NCBI RefSeq assembly: GCF_003818115.1
Contig: NZ_RPOI01000008.1
Location: 62,001-126,000, forward strand
From: Citrobacter youngae
Lineage (GTDB): Bacteria; Pseudomonadota; Gammaproteobacteria; Enterobacterales; Enterobacteriaceae
Direction: 5' to 3'
DNA: 64,000 nucleotides
Below, piece by piece: positions 24,018-32,707 of the stretch. The translations under genes were made by a program, and so were the position numbers. The notes below the pieces were generated by a model that saw only the letters and a program-made list of their open reading frames with translations, was not told the origin of the DNA and did not search any database. The stretch's first letter is position 1; every line of letters starts with the position of its first letter.

Positions 24018-25421
24018 ATGCCCGATATTTCAACACCCAACCTCGACTATAACGACATGGTTGAGGCGTGGGACATTAACGATGCTCTGATGGGCGGCAC
24101 GCTGGAAATGCGCCGGCAGGGCGAAGCCTACCTACCTCGCTGGCCGCGCGAGGATACAGAGGACTATAAGAAACGCCTGTCTGTTGCGACGCTGCTCCCG
24201 GCCTACGAAGAAAGCATTAAGCAAAATACCGGGCGTGTATTTGCTGAGCCAACCGTGTTAAGCGAAAAAACGCCGGAAAAAATCAAAAATTATGCCGAAA
24301 ACATCGATATGGAAGGCAGTCGCCTTGATGTCTGGGCGCAGCAATTCTTCAGCCTGGCATTTCAGTACGGTCTTGCCCATGCGCTGGTGGATTATCCACG
24401 TACTAACGCTGAAGAAATTCGCACAAAAGCAGATGAACAGGCTGCTGGTGGTCGCCCATATGTAACGATGCTGAACCCTCGCCAGGTGATTGGGTGGAAA
24501 TCAAAGGTTGTCAGCGGAAAGGTTGTGCTCACTGAGTTGCGCGTAAAAGAAGTCATTGTTGTGGATGGTGACGACTTCGGGCAAACCAAAGTTGAGCAGA
24601 TCCGCCACATCATGCCGCGTAAAGTGGAAATCTGGCGCCGTAACAAAGGTGATGGTGGAGAATCCACATGGACTCTTTACGAAGAGTGGGAAACCAGCCG
24701 CGACGACATTACCCTTGTAACGCTCTACACCAAAAAAACCGGGTTTATGCGCGGTTCTCCACCACTGCTGAATCTGGCATTGCTGAACATCAAGCACTGG
24801 CAAAGCCAGAGTGAGCAGGACAACATTCTTCATGTTGTGCGTGTGCCACTTCTATCTGTTTTTGGCCTGGAAGACGATCAGGAACTGGTCATTGGCTCAT
24901 CCAGCGCTACTAAATTCAGTGACCGCGCAAAACAGGGTATGGAATACACCGAGCATACCGGCGCCGCCATCGAGTCAGGTGAAACATCACTGGAAAATCT
25001 GGAAAACCAGATGCGCCAGGCGGGCGCGAAGCTGCTGCGTGCAGAAAACACATCAACAAAATCTGACGACCAGACGCATGAAGAGCATATGCAGGAAAAC
25101 TCGCCGCTGTACACCATGGCGAGTTCGCTGGAGGATGCACTTGATAACATTCTGCAAATCATGGCTGAGTGGATTGGTGAAAGTGATGGCGGCAATGTTG
25201 ATGTGCGCACAGAGCTGGATGTTTCTGCTCAGACGTTCGATTCATCTGCTGCTATGGCCGTTCAGTCCCTGCGACAGGGTGGTGACATTCGCCAGGTTGA
25301 TGCTGTTCGCGTGCTCCAGGCGCTTAAATTCATCGACCCTGACGCGAAGCCGGATGATGTGATCGACGAGCTGAAAAACCAGCAGGTAACACTGATGGGT
25401 GGTAACAATGGTAACGGTTAA
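24018..25421 (+). CDS. Portal protein (DUF4055 family)
   Basis: A 467-residue protein of the DUF4055 portal family, the dodecameric ring at the special vertex through which DNA enters and leaves. Conserved stretches include AYLPRWPREDTEDYKKRLSV, FFSLAFQYGLAHALVDYP and NIKHWQSQSEQDNILHVVRVPL. The position between large terminase and an SPP1 gp7-like protein supports the call. Confidence 0.9.
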   Translation: MPDISTPNLDYNDMVEAWDINDALMGGTLEMRRQGEAYLPRWPREDTEDYKKRLSVATLLPAYEESIKQNTGRVFAEPTVLSEKTPEKIKNYAENIDMEGSRLDVWAQQFFSLAFQYGLAHALVDYPRTNAEEIRTKADEQAAGGRPYVTMLNPRQVIGWKSKVVSGKVVLTELRVKEVIVVDGDDFGQTKVEQIRHIMPRKVEIWRRNKGDGGESTWTLYEEWETSRDDITLVTLYTKKTGFMRGSPPLLNLALLNIKHWQSQSEQDNILHVVRVPLLSVFGLEDDQELVIGSSSATKFSDRAKQGMEYTEHTGAAIESGETSLENLENQMRQAGAKLLRAENTSTKSDDQTHEEHMQENSPLYTMASSLEDALDNILQIMAEWIGESDGGNVDVRTELDVSAQTFDSSAAMAVQSLRQGGDIRQVDAVRVLQALKFIDPDAKPDDVIDELKNQQVTLMGGNNGNG

Positions 25422-26520
25422 CGATCAACTGCGTGACGAGTCCATAGCACACGCTATCTGGATTAGTCGTTACAGTACCGGCGTTGCCAGTCGAATGGTG
25501 AAACTGCTCAACGAAAGTGATGCTGAACTGACGGCGCGCCTGCTGGTGGCGATGGATAGCATAGAGCCGAATAGCTTTACGGTCACACGTCTTGAAGCAC
25601 TGCTGTCGAGTGTGCGGGAAATTAACCGCACTGCGATAAACGGCATGTTTTCCAGCCTGTCTACTGAACTGAATGACCTGGCGAAACATGAGGCAGGGTA
25701 TCAGTTGAGCCTCTTTGACGCGCTGTTGCCGGAGTTCGTGACCGACGTTCATCCGCTGGTGGGTATCTCTCCTGATGCAGTGTATGCCGCAGCGATGGCG
25801 AAACCCTTTCAGGGGCGATTACTCAGCGAATGGGCGTCAAACCTCGAAGCGGATCGCCTCAACCGCATCAGCAACGCTGTGCGACAGGGCTTTTTACTGG
25901 GAGATACAAACGAGCAGATAGCGCGGAAGGTTCGCGGTCACGCCAGCAAAGGCTATCAGGATGGCGCATTGCAACTGAGCCGCGCCAATGCCGCCAGTAT
26001 CGCGAAAACGGCGGTGGGGCATCTTGCGGCGACGGCGCGTAACAGCTTTGCTGACGCCAATAATGACCTGATGAAGGGTAAGCAGTGGCTTTCCACCCTG
26101 GACAACCGAACGACGCAGATGTGCAGGATTCGCGACCGCCTGAAGTACACGCTGGATAATAAGCCAATCGGTCATAAGGTTCCTTATTTGCAGGGGCCGG
26201 GGCGCATTCATTTCTGCTGCCGTTCCACTGAAACCTTTATCCTCAAATCGGCGAAAGAGTTGGGTATCGATGTTCGCGATATCCCGCCAGCGGAACGCGC
26301 CAACATGGATGGTGTTGTGCCCAGAGATACCAACTATCAGGAATGGTTCTCGCGCCAGTCGTTCGATCGCCAGAAGCAAATCGTTGGTGAGAAGCGCGCT
26401 AGGTTGATTCGTGATGGTGGCATGTCTCCTGATGAGTTCTACACCGACAAAGGCGAATGGCTGACGCTGGCGCAGTTGCGTGAACGTGACGCGCAGGCGT
26501 TCAGGGATGCAGGGCTTTAA
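25408..26520 (+). CDS. Minor head protein, SPP1 gp7/Mu F-like
   Basis: A 370-residue protein. The C-terminal domain has the Mu F/SPP1 gp7 signature: LDNRTTQMCRIRDRL followed by GRIHFCCRS. The ATG (MVTVNDQLRD...) overlaps the portal gene by 14 bases; a GTG three codons earlier is possible but less likely. Such proteins are injected or sit inside the head with the portal and assist DNA delivery. Confidence 0.88.
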   Translation: MVTVNDQLRDESIAHAIWISRYSTGVASRMVKLLNESDAELTARLLVAMDSIEPNSFTVTRLEALLSSVREINRTAINGMFSSLSTELNDLAKHEAGYQLSLFDALLPEFVTDVHPLVGISPDAVYAAAMAKPFQGRLLSEWASNLEADRLNRISNAVRQGFLLGDTNEQIARKVRGHASKGYQDGALQLSRANAASIAKTAVGHLAATARNSFADANNDLMKGKQWLSTLDNRTTQMCRIRDRLKYTLDNKPIGHKVPYLQGPGRIHFCCRSTETFILKSAKELGIDVRDIPPAERANMDGVVPRDTNYQEWFSRQSFDRQKQIVGEKRARLIRDGGMSPDEFYTDKGEWLTLAQLRERDAQAFRDAGL

Positions 26521-26538
26521 TCTTCAATAAATCACAAC

Positions 26539-26563
26539 AGGCTGCCTCCGGGCGGCCTTTTTT
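26539..26563 (+). terminator. Terminator after the minor head gene
   Basis: AGGCTGCC-TCCG-GGCGGCCT hairpin with one wobble pair, followed by TTTTT. Confidence 0.8.
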
Positions 26564-26624
26564 ATGGCCGCAATTCGGATGATGCGCGGTGCAACGGTCG
26601 GATGACCAAATCAAAGGTAACAAC

Positions 26625-27389
26625 ATGAAACTGAAGACAGTAGAAGTAAACGGTAAGCACTACGCAGAAGTCGATGCTAACGGTCTGCCGGTTTACGTGC
26701 ATGACGACGGGAAAGAAATTGGCTTCGATGCGGCACAGGCCATCGGCAAAATCTCTTCGCTGAATGGCGAGGCAAAATCTCATCGTGAAGCTAAAGAGGC
26801 TGCTGAAGCCAGCCTGGCGAAGTTCTCCGGCATCACTGACCCGATTAAAGCGCTCGAGGCTATCGAAATGATGACCAAAATCGACCAGAAAAAGCTGATC
26901 GATGCAGGCGCTGTAGACCAGGTGAAAGCGGAGATAACCAAATCATTCCAGACTCAACTGGATGAGGTTAACGGCCGCAATAAGACGCTGGAAAGCCAAC
27001 TCTACGATGCGAAGATTGGCGGCAGCTTCTCGGGCTCGAAATTCATTGCCGACAAAATTGCCATCCCTGCCGATCTGCTGCAGGCGCGCTTCGGTCAGTC
27101 GTTTAAGGTCGAAGAGGGTAAAGTTGTCGCATATGACGGCACCGGCAACAAAATTTATTCCCGCTCTAAACCGGGCGAACTGGCCTCATTCGATGAGGCG
27201 CTGGAGTTCCTGGTAGAGCAGTACCCGCAAAAAGACCACATCCTAAAAGCCAGTGGCAATAACGGCGGTGGTTCTCGCCCAACTCAACATCAGGCAGGCC
27301 AAAAGACGATGAAGCGCGACGCGTTTACAGGTCTTAGCCCTGTCGAGCAGCAGTCGACGCTGAAAGAAGGCATCACCATCGTCGACTAA
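26625..27389 (+). CDS. Scaffold-like capsid assembly protein
   Basis: A 254-residue soluble protein directly upstream of the coat gene. Its middle is helical and charged (AKSHREAKEAAEASLAKFSGI, KSFQTQLDEVNGRNKTLESQL), and it ends with a flexible Gly-rich tail and a basic patch, as in phage scaffolds, which direct coat assembly and then leave. The frame is open further upstream, but the ATG before MKLKTVEVNG has the ribosome site. The role is inferred from position and shape. Confidence 0.78.
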   Translation: MKLKTVEVNGKHYAEVDANGLPVYVHDDGKEIGFDAAQAIGKISSLNGEAKSHREAKEAAEASLAKFSGITDPIKALEAIEMMTKIDQKKLIDAGAVDQVKAEITKSFQTQLDEVNGRNKTLESQLYDAKIGGSFSGSKFIADKIAIPADLLQARFGQSFKVEEGKVVAYDGTGNKIYSRSKPGELASFDEALEFLVEQYPQKDHILKASGNNGGGSRPTQHQAGQKTMKRDAFTGLSPVEQQSTLKEGITIVD

Positions 27390-27479
27390 TCGCATTTGCC
27401 AGTTGCCGGATGGTGGCTGGCGCCAGAGCTGGATAGCTCACTAATCAATCCACGATAAAATCTCAAGGAACACAGAAAA

Positions 27480-28616
27480 ATGGCTAATACCCTTACCGGG
27501 TTGATCCCGACTATCTATACAGCTCTGGATATCGTTTCCCGTGAACAGGTGGGCTTTATTCCTGCTGTCGCGCGAAATACCAAAGCAGACGCAGCAGCGA
27601 AAGACCAGACCGTTACTGCACCGGTTGCTCCGGTTGCTGTTACCGAGGACATCGTGCCGGGACCGTCTGCGCCGAATACCGGCGATCAGAATATCGGCAC
27701 CGTCGATGTCAAAATCACCAAATCCAAAATGGCCTCAGTCAAATGGAACGGTGAAGAGCAACTGGCTCTCGGTCCCGCTGGTACTTACAACACCATTCTT
27801 GCTGACCAGTTCACCCAGGCATTCCGCGCACTGTCAAATGAGGTCGATGCTGATCTCGGCGCACTTTACTACGGCACTTCTCGCGCCGTTGGCACTGCTG
27901 GCACAACGCCGTTTGGCGTGAAGGAGGATCTGACCGACGCAGCTAATGCACGCAAAGTTCTGGAGGACAACGGTTCGCCAACTACCAACCTGCAAATGGT
28001 TCTCGGTTCTTCTGCAATCGCGAATCTTCGCGGGAAGCAGACGGTACTGTTCAAAGTGAATGAATCCGGCACTGAGCAACTGCTTCGCGAGGGTACGCTG
28101 GGCCGACTGGAAGGCTTCAACATTCACAACTCTGCGGGCGTTAAGCGTGCACCTGCTGCTACCGCGACAGGATATCTGGTCAATGGTGCGAAACAGGAAG
28201 GCGATATCATCATTGCCATCGATACTGGTACGGGCGCTATCGTAGCTGGTCAGGTCGTTACTTTCGACGGCGATGATAACCAGTATGTTGTTGCGGCAGC
28301 TACTTCCACCACCATCACTCTGGCTGCGCCGGGCCTGCGCCAGAATCTGGCGGACAACACCGAAATCACGGTTGTTGGTAGCTTCACCGCGAATATGGCG
28401 TTTGACCGTAACGCTTTCCTGCTGGCTTCGCGAACCCCGGCAATGCCGGATGGTGGTGATACCGCTGATGACGTGATGAACGTAACCGATCCAAAGTCCG
28501 GCATCACCTTCCAGATCGCGCTGTATCGTCAGTACCGTCAGGTGCGTTATGAAGTTGGCCTGGCGTGGGGCGTGGCTTCCATCAAACCAGCCCATGCAGT
28601 AATGCTTCTGGGCTAA
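27480..28616 (+). CDS. Major capsid protein, P22 coat type
   Basis: The 378-residue coat protein (MANTLTGLIPTIYTALDIVSREQVGFIPAV...) matches the P22 gp5 coat family, including the VGFIPAV N-arm and a central GTGAIVAGQVVTFDGDDNQYVV segment of the inserted domain. It forms the icosahedral shell around the scaffold. The downstream hairpin should limit read-through so that coat is made in excess. P22-type coat joined to lambda-type tail genes marks a mosaic phage. Confidence 0.9.
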   Translation: MANTLTGLIPTIYTALDIVSREQVGFIPAVARNTKADAAAKDQTVTAPVAPVAVTEDIVPGPSAPNTGDQNIGTVDVKITKSKMASVKWNGEEQLALGPAGTYNTILADQFTQAFRALSNEVDADLGALYYGTSRAVGTAGTTPFGVKEDLTDAANARKVLEDNGSPTTNLQMVLGSSAIANLRGKQTVLFKVNESGTEQLLREGTLGRLEGFNIHNSAGVKRAPAATATGYLVNGAKQEGDIIIAIDTGTGAIVAGQVVTFDGDDNQYVVAAATSTTITLAAPGLRQNLADNTEITVVGSFTANMAFDRNAFLLASRTPAMPDGGDTADDVMNVTDPKSGITFQIALYRQYRQVRYEVGLAWGVASIKPAHAVMLLG

Positions 28617-28630
28617 CACCATCACACACA

Positions 28631-28650
28631 AGGGGCTTCGGCCCCTTTTC
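28631..28650 (+). terminator. Terminator after the coat gene
   Basis: AGGGGC-TTCG-GCCCCT hairpin followed by TTTCT. It would attenuate rather than stop late transcription. Confidence 0.85.
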
Positions 28651-28664
28651 TTTCTGGAGGGATT

Positions 28665-28946
28665 ATGGCTGGATTGACGAAAGAACAGCGCGCTCAGCGA
28701 GCAGCAGAAAAACTTGCTGCTGAACTGGCGGCAAAAAACAATTCTGAGCAGCAGGAGCAGCAGGAGCAGCAGGAGCAGCAGGAGCAGCAGGAGCAGCAGG
28801 AGCAGCAGGAGCAGCAGGAGCATGGTGCTCAGTTGGTTGCTATGTTCACTGACTTCCCGGCATTCCACGGCGCGCCCACCACCGCAGATGTGCATCCTGA
28901 TGAAGTGGAAAACTGGAAGGCGGCAGGCTGGCGCATAGAGGAGTGA
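28665..28946 (+). CDS. Small head-region protein with EQQ repeats
   Basis: A 93-residue protein. The N terminus is an Ala/Lys/Glu helix (LTKEQRAQRAAEKLAAELAAK), then eight EQQ triplets, and then a conserved C terminus (FPAFHGAPTTADVHPDEVENWKAAGW) seen in small proteins between coat and connector genes of lambdoid phages. The conserved end is intact, so it is functional despite the repeat. The exact role (head decoration or packaging accessory, in the FI position) is unknown. Confidence 0.7.
   Translation: MAGLTKEQRAQRAAEKLAAELAAKNNSEQQEQQEQQEQQEQQEQQEQQEQQEHGAQLVAMFTDFPAFHGAPTTADVHPDEVENWKAAGWRIEE
28746..28817 (+). repeat. Tandem (GAGCAGCAG)8 minisatellite
   Basis: Eight perfect 9-base units in frame, coding for (EQQ)8. 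Perfect identity implies recent slippage; length changes keep the frame, because the unit is three codons. Confidence 0.95.
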
Positions 28947-28949
28947 TTC

Positions 28950-29360
28950 ATGATCACCTACATCACAGTGGCGGACGTTGATCAGATACTCGGTGCCGAC
29001 TGGACTAATCCCAGTAAAAAATCAAAATCGGTACTGATGGCTAACACCTGGATGAATGGCCTCAACCTGAAAATGCCCTGCGATAACAGGACTCACGAAG
29101 TCATTATTCCTGATGATGTTAAGCAGGCTGGCGCATATGCGGCGCAGGCGGCAGCAAATGGCGGGCTGTATCAGCAGAAAACAAACTCTGGTTCTTTGCT
29201 GAGCAATTCCGTTGATGCCGACGGCGTGAGCGTATCAAAGACATTCGCTGAACTTGCGGTTAATAGCACTGCGCTTCTTGATTCCGATCTGCAACTGGCG
29301 CTGGCGATGCTCAAGCCATATGGTGTCAATCAGTCCCAAATAAGGCTGGTGAGGGGGTAA
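28950..29360 (+). CDS. Head-tail connector (adaptor) protein
   Basis: A 136-residue protein (MITYITVADVDQILGADWTNPSKKSKSVLMANTWMN) of the type often labelled DnaT-like or head-tail adaptor in siphoviruses. Helical, with a conserved DVKQAGAYAAQAAANGGLY segment. By order (coat, small protein, this) it is the first connector ring below the portal. The label DnaT-like is a domain-name legacy and not evidence for replication. Confidence 0.72.
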   Translation: MITYITVADVDQILGADWTNPSKKSKSVLMANTWMNGLNLKMPCDNRTHEVIIPDDVKQAGAYAAQAAANGGLYQQKTNSGSLLSNSVDADGVSVSKTFAELAVNSTALLDSDLQLALAMLKPYGVNQSQIRLVRG

Positions 29361-29361
29361 C

Positions 29362-29604
29362 GTGAGAAACATCATCAATCCTGGCATCCATTATGCCGGT
29401 GATGGCCGTGGGCGTCGCGATGTGTTCGTGAACGGGCACCAGATAAACCATGTCGTTTATGCGAATAAGAGAAAGGGGATTGTCGAATTCGCTCCGCATC
29501 CACTCCGGGCAAAACGAAATGGCGAGGTGTATACGCGAAAATTACGTGGTGTAGTCACTGTTGAGTTCCGGCAATGCAATGGTGTCCATCATGGGCATTC
29601 GTGA
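29362..29604 (+). CDS. Small connector-region protein
   Basis: An 80-residue basic protein, GTG start (one base after the previous stop), with a beta-rich VFVNGHQINHVVYANKRKGIVEFAPHPLR core. It overlaps the next gene by 14 bases. Homologous frames occur at this place in related prophages, but the function is unknown. Confidence 0.65.
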   Translation: MRNIINPGIHYAGDGRGRRDVFVNGHQINHVVYANKRKGIVEFAPHPLRAKRNGEVYTRKLRGVVTVEFRQCNGVHHGHS

Positions 29605-29974
29605 CGAGCTTCAGACCGAAATCGCCGCAGCGTTCGATGACGATCTTGCCGACGCCGTTAACAACTTTACCGGCTCTTACGTCATCCAAACCGGATGGGA
29701 CCCGGTAACGGAAACAGGCGGTGAAACCACCGTGACCTATGCCGGGCGCGGTGTGCTGTCGCGGTACAAACTAAACCGTATCGATGGCGTCAATATCCTG
29801 CACGGCGACCTGAAATTAACCGCGCTGACAAATGAAATTACCGACGAACCGAAAGTCGATCACATCATCACTGCACCAGACCTGATTACCGGCGAACAGC
29901 AGCGCTACAAGGTCATTACGGCAGGAACCGATCCGGCGAAAGCAACATATTCCATTCAGTTGCGGAGGGCGTGA
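29591..29974 (+). CDS. Head-completion (stopper-like) protein
   Basis: A 127-residue protein (MGIRDELQTEIAAAFDDDLADAVNNFTGSY...). Beta-rich middle with SRYKLNRIDGVNILHGDLKLTAL and a C-terminal strand (RYKVITAGTDPAKATYSIQLRR). Position after the adaptor and before the gp10-like protein fits a head-tail stopper. An ATG four codons earlier (MVSIMGIR) is the alternative start. Confidence 0.68.
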   Translation: MGIRDELQTEIAAAFDDDLADAVNNFTGSYVIQTGWDPVTETGGETTVTYAGRGVLSRYKLNRIDGVNILHGDLKLTALTNEITDEPKVDHIITAPDLITGEQQRYKVITAGTDPAKATYSIQLRRA

Positions 29975-29975
29975 C

Positions 29976-30608
29976 ATGGCTAAGGCCTGGAGTCTTGACC
30001 CAGCATTATTCGCTGACAAGGTGGAAGAGGATGTCGGAAAACTGCAACGTGTTATAGCCATTCAGTTGCTCAATGAGATCGTTATTCGGTCACCGGTCGG
30101 TAACCCTGAAATATGGGCTATCAATAGCATGCAGGTTCAGCAGCGCGACCGGGTTAATGATATCAATGAAGCCCTTCGGAGCAGTGACCGGTTCGGGACC
30201 ACTGACAAAAACGGTAACCGTCGGATTAAACGAGGCAATAAAGTCAGTCTAGCCGATGCTGAGTACAGCAGTAATGCTGGGAAATTCGGCCCCCAGCGCG
30301 TACGCAAGCTAAGGCGCGGACAGGGGGAAATTTATCGACCACCAGGCTATCGCGCGGGGACTTTCCGGGCATCGCATTTTGTTAGCATTGGCTCTCCAAG
30401 CAATTACGTGCCAAGCGAGCCAGATCCGAATGGTGCAAATACTATAAATAACGGGACGTCGACAATTCTTGCGGCGCCAAGTTATTCGGTCATCTACATC
30501 CAGTCAAACCTTCCTTATTCCGTACCGCTTGAAAACGGGCACTCAAAGCAGGCACCGGCAGGCGTTTATGCGGTTTCATTTAATGGTGTAACACAGGCCT
30601 ACAAATGA
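29976..30608 (+). CDS. Tail completion protein, HK97 gp10/Z-like
   Basis: A 210-residue protein with an N-terminal amphipathic helix (LFADKVEEDVGKLQRVIAIQLLNEIVIRSPVGNP) and a C-terminal YSVIYIQSNLPYSVPLENGHSKQAPAGVYAVS segment, the signature of HK97 gp10-type tail-completion proteins. The middle (about residues 70-150) is a longer than usual, Asn- and Arg-rich insertion. The stop overlaps the next start (ATGA). Confidence 0.82.
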   Translation: MAKAWSLDPALFADKVEEDVGKLQRVIAIQLLNEIVIRSPVGNPEIWAINSMQVQQRDRVNDINEALRSSDRFGTTDKNGNRRIKRGNKVSLADAEYSSNAGKFGPQRVRKLRRGQGEIYRPPGYRAGTFRASHFVSIGSPSNYVPSEPDPNGANTINNGTSTILAAPSYSVIYIQSNLPYSVPLENGHSKQAPAGVYAVSFNGVTQAYK

Positions 30609-30997
30609 CCCTCACAGAAATTCGTAACGCTGTCATCACCCGAATGACGGCGCAGACGGCTATTGCCTCTGATGCCGTGGATTATCCAAACGGATCCGTA
30701 TTTGATCCAAGTGGTCGTGATATCTGGGCTCGTTTCACCAACATTTCAGGCATAGCCGGAGCAAATGAAATCGGCGGTGGCCCGGTTGTTCACCGTACCG
30801 GCGTACTCATCATTCAGATATTCGTTCCGGTTGGTAGCGGCTCTCTGCTGATAAACCAGACCGCCGACAAACTCTGTGAATTATTCGAATTCCAGAATGA
30901 CGGAAAACTCAGTTATTTCGCCGTATCCGCTGTTCCTGCTGGTGAAACAGATGGCTGGTCTCAGCTCAATCTACAAATTCCTTACCGCGCTCTGTAG
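30605..30997 (+). CDS. Tail terminator protein (U-like)
   Basis: A 130-residue protein with the order and shape of tail terminators that cap the tail tube: an N-terminal helix (LTEIRNAVITRMTAQTAI) and a beta sheet with GPVVHRTGVLIIQIFVPVGSGSLLINQTADKLCELF. It sits between the gp10-like gene and the tail tube gene, as lambda U precedes V. Confidence 0.8.
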   Translation: MTLTEIRNAVITRMTAQTAIASDAVDYPNGSVFDPSGRDIWARFTNISGIAGANEIGGGPVVHRTGVLIIQIFVPVGSGSLLINQTADKLCELFEFQNDGKLSYFAVSAVPAGETDGWSQLNLQIPYRAL

Positions 30998-31023
30998 CGC
31001 TTAACTTCGATGGAGGTGACCGC

Positions 31024-32196
31024 ATGTCGAGCGGCGCTAAGGTACTCTCGGCCTTTATCCGGGAGACGACTCCAGGAATCACGCCTGCTGGCGTCTGGAA
31101 TCTTTTCAAACGTACGAGTTGGGGCGTTGGCCCATCCCAGAACACCAACGACAACGACGAGATCGGCGGCACCCGAATGGCGCAGGGCGCTACGCTGGGA
31201 ACTGTTGATGTCGGCGGCGATGTCGGGGCAAAATTCCGCTACGGCCAGCATGATGACTTCCTGGCTTCGTGTTTTGGCGCGGAGTGGGCGGGCAACGTGC
31301 TGACGATGGGGAATGACCGTATCTCTTTCTCACTTGCGACATACGCTTCGGATGTTGGTATTGCCTCTATCGTTCGTGGCGCGCAAGTAAGTGTGTTCCA
31401 GTTGGAAGTTCCTAACGACGGTGACGTTACCGCGACAGTCACATTCGCGGGGCTGGGTTGGGACTCAAAAGCAGATGATACGAGTTACATCAGCGGCACT
31501 CCTGCGGATAATGCTGGCGAACTGCGTTACTCGTTCAAAGAGGTCACAGCAATCAACCTGAACGGGATCGACGGTGGTGATGGTTTCTGTATCGATACCT
31601 TCAACATCCAGTTCGACAATAACGTCCAGACGCAGCGCTGTATCGGCACCGGTTCACCGTTTGCCGGGGCCAATATCCCGACCACCTTTACGCCTTCAGG
31701 TTCGATCACTTTGTCGTGGTCAAAAGCCGCGTGGGAGGTCTGGAGCAAAACGCTTACCGGCGCAACCGTGCTATTCAGTTTCACGCTGGCGAATGACGAA
31801 GGTCAGTACAGTTTCACTTTCCCGAAAGTGCAGGTCGCTGGCGACTGGCCGGATGGCGGTAATACCGACATTATCCAGGTTCAACTGGATATCACTGCGG
31901 CCGACGAGTCACCGACCATTACCCGCGCTGTTACCGTCCCAGCCACGGCAATCAGCGTAACGCCAGCAACTTCATCAGGTGATGTCGGTACTTCCGTCAC
32001 GCTGACAGCGAACCTTACCCCGGCTGGTGCGACTGATGCTGTGCAGTGGGAGTCATCAGATCCGACGGTTGCAACGGTGGTATCGACAGGCCAAAAAACC
32101 TGCCAGGTAGACAGAGTCGGCGACGGCACCGCAACGATAACCGGAAAAGTGCGAGGCTTCACCGCCACCGCTGAGATTACCGTCACTGAGCCATAA
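31024..32196 (+). CDS. Major tail tube protein with Ig-like domain
   Basis: A 390-residue protein. Residues 1-300 are the tube domain (MSSGAKVLSAFIRETTPGITPAGVWNLFK...); the last 85 or so (AISVTPATSSGDVGTSVTLTANLTP...ATITGKVRGFTATAEITV) form a BIG2-type Ig domain. Lambda V also carries a C-terminal Ig domain that decorates the tube surface and can bind weakly to cell-surface sugars. The GGAGGTGACC site precedes the ATG. The most abundant tail protein. Confidence 0.9.
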   Translation: MSSGAKVLSAFIRETTPGITPAGVWNLFKRTSWGVGPSQNTNDNDEIGGTRMAQGATLGTVDVGGDVGAKFRYGQHDDFLASCFGAEWAGNVLTMGNDRISFSLATYASDVGIASIVRGAQVSVFQLEVPNDGDVTATVTFAGLGWDSKADDTSYISGTPADNAGELRYSFKEVTAINLNGIDGGDGFCIDTFNIQFDNNVQTQRCIGTGSPFAGANIPTTFTPSGSITLSWSKAAWEVWSKTLTGATVLFSFTLANDEGQYSFTFPKVQVAGDWPDGGNTDIIQVQLDITAADESPTITRAVTVPATAISVTPATSSGDVGTSVTLTANLTPAGATDAVQWESSDPTVATVVSTGQKTCQVDRVGDGTATITGKVRGFTATAEITVTEP

Positions 32197-32205
32197 AATT
32201 TTCCT

Positions 32206-32243
32206 TGCCCGTTCCGCTCTGCATGGCGGCGCGGGCATTTTTA
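32206..32243 (+). terminator. Hairpin after the tail tube gene
   Basis: TGCCCG...CGGGCA stem with an internal GC-rich loop and a TTTTTA tail. Probably attenuates transcription so that tube protein exceeds chaperones. Confidence 0.65.
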
Positions 32244-32257
32244 TGCAGGAGTTTTTA

Positions 32258-32707
32258 ATGATCATCTTAACCCCACGAATTGATATTGGCGGCGAGCGCT
32301 GGTTTACACCGCTGAAAGATCTGAAACCCATTGAAGGGCTGAAATTGCTCGTCAGCAGCATTGATAACGACCAGTATCGCTCGCGTAATGCGCTTATACG
32401 CCGTCACATTGAAAAAATGGATGCCAGTTACCAGGTGGGAACCAGTGAATTTAATCTTTCAGCTGTCGGGGAAATTGACTCTGCAGACGATCTGCTGATC
32501 GACAACTGCGCGCGATACCTGCTGAAAGACTGGAAGGGCGTCGGTGAGCGTGTAGATGGCGAAGAGGTTCCGATTGAATACACGCCGGAACGCGGTGCCG
32601 CACTTCTGAAACAGGAACCGGCGATTTACTGGCAAATTCTGGCTGAAGCCGCCAGCATCGCCCAGGGCAAAGAGCAGCAAAAGCAGGAAACCGTAAAAAA
32701 GCCTTAG
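32258..32707 (+). CDS. Tail assembly chaperone G
   Basis: A 149-residue acidic helical protein in the lambda gene G position, between the tube and tape-measure genes. It helps fold and load the tape measure. Its last codons contain a slippery A AAA AAG, and the -1 frame continues without a stop through the next gene, giving a G-T fusion as in lambda. The AGGAG site lies upstream of ATGATCATC; the in-frame upstream ATG is less likely. Confidence 0.87.
   Translation: MIILTPRIDIGGERWFTPLKDLKPIEGLKLLVSSIDNDQYRSRNALIRRHIEKMDASYQVGTSEFNLSAVGEIDSADDLLIDNCARYLLKDWKGVGERVDGEEVPIEYTPERGAALLKQEPAIYWQILAEAASIAQGKEQQKQETVKKP
32695..32701 (+). other. Programmed -1 frameshift site
   Basis: A AAA AAG in the codon phase GTA AAA AAG, the most efficient E. 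coli -1 slippery heptamer. It lies two codons before the G stop; the -1 frame is open from here to the T stop. Confidence 0.85.

Noticed and set aside
28746-28817. Regular repeats resembling a small CRISPR array
   Set aside because: The units are contiguous 9-mers without spacers and lie in frame inside a coding gene.
27834-28895. A 353-codon open frame on the minus strand opposite the coat gene
   Set aside because: It is antisense to the P22-type coat and to the EQQ repeat, which creates a poly-Leu run; no ribosome site or family resemblance.
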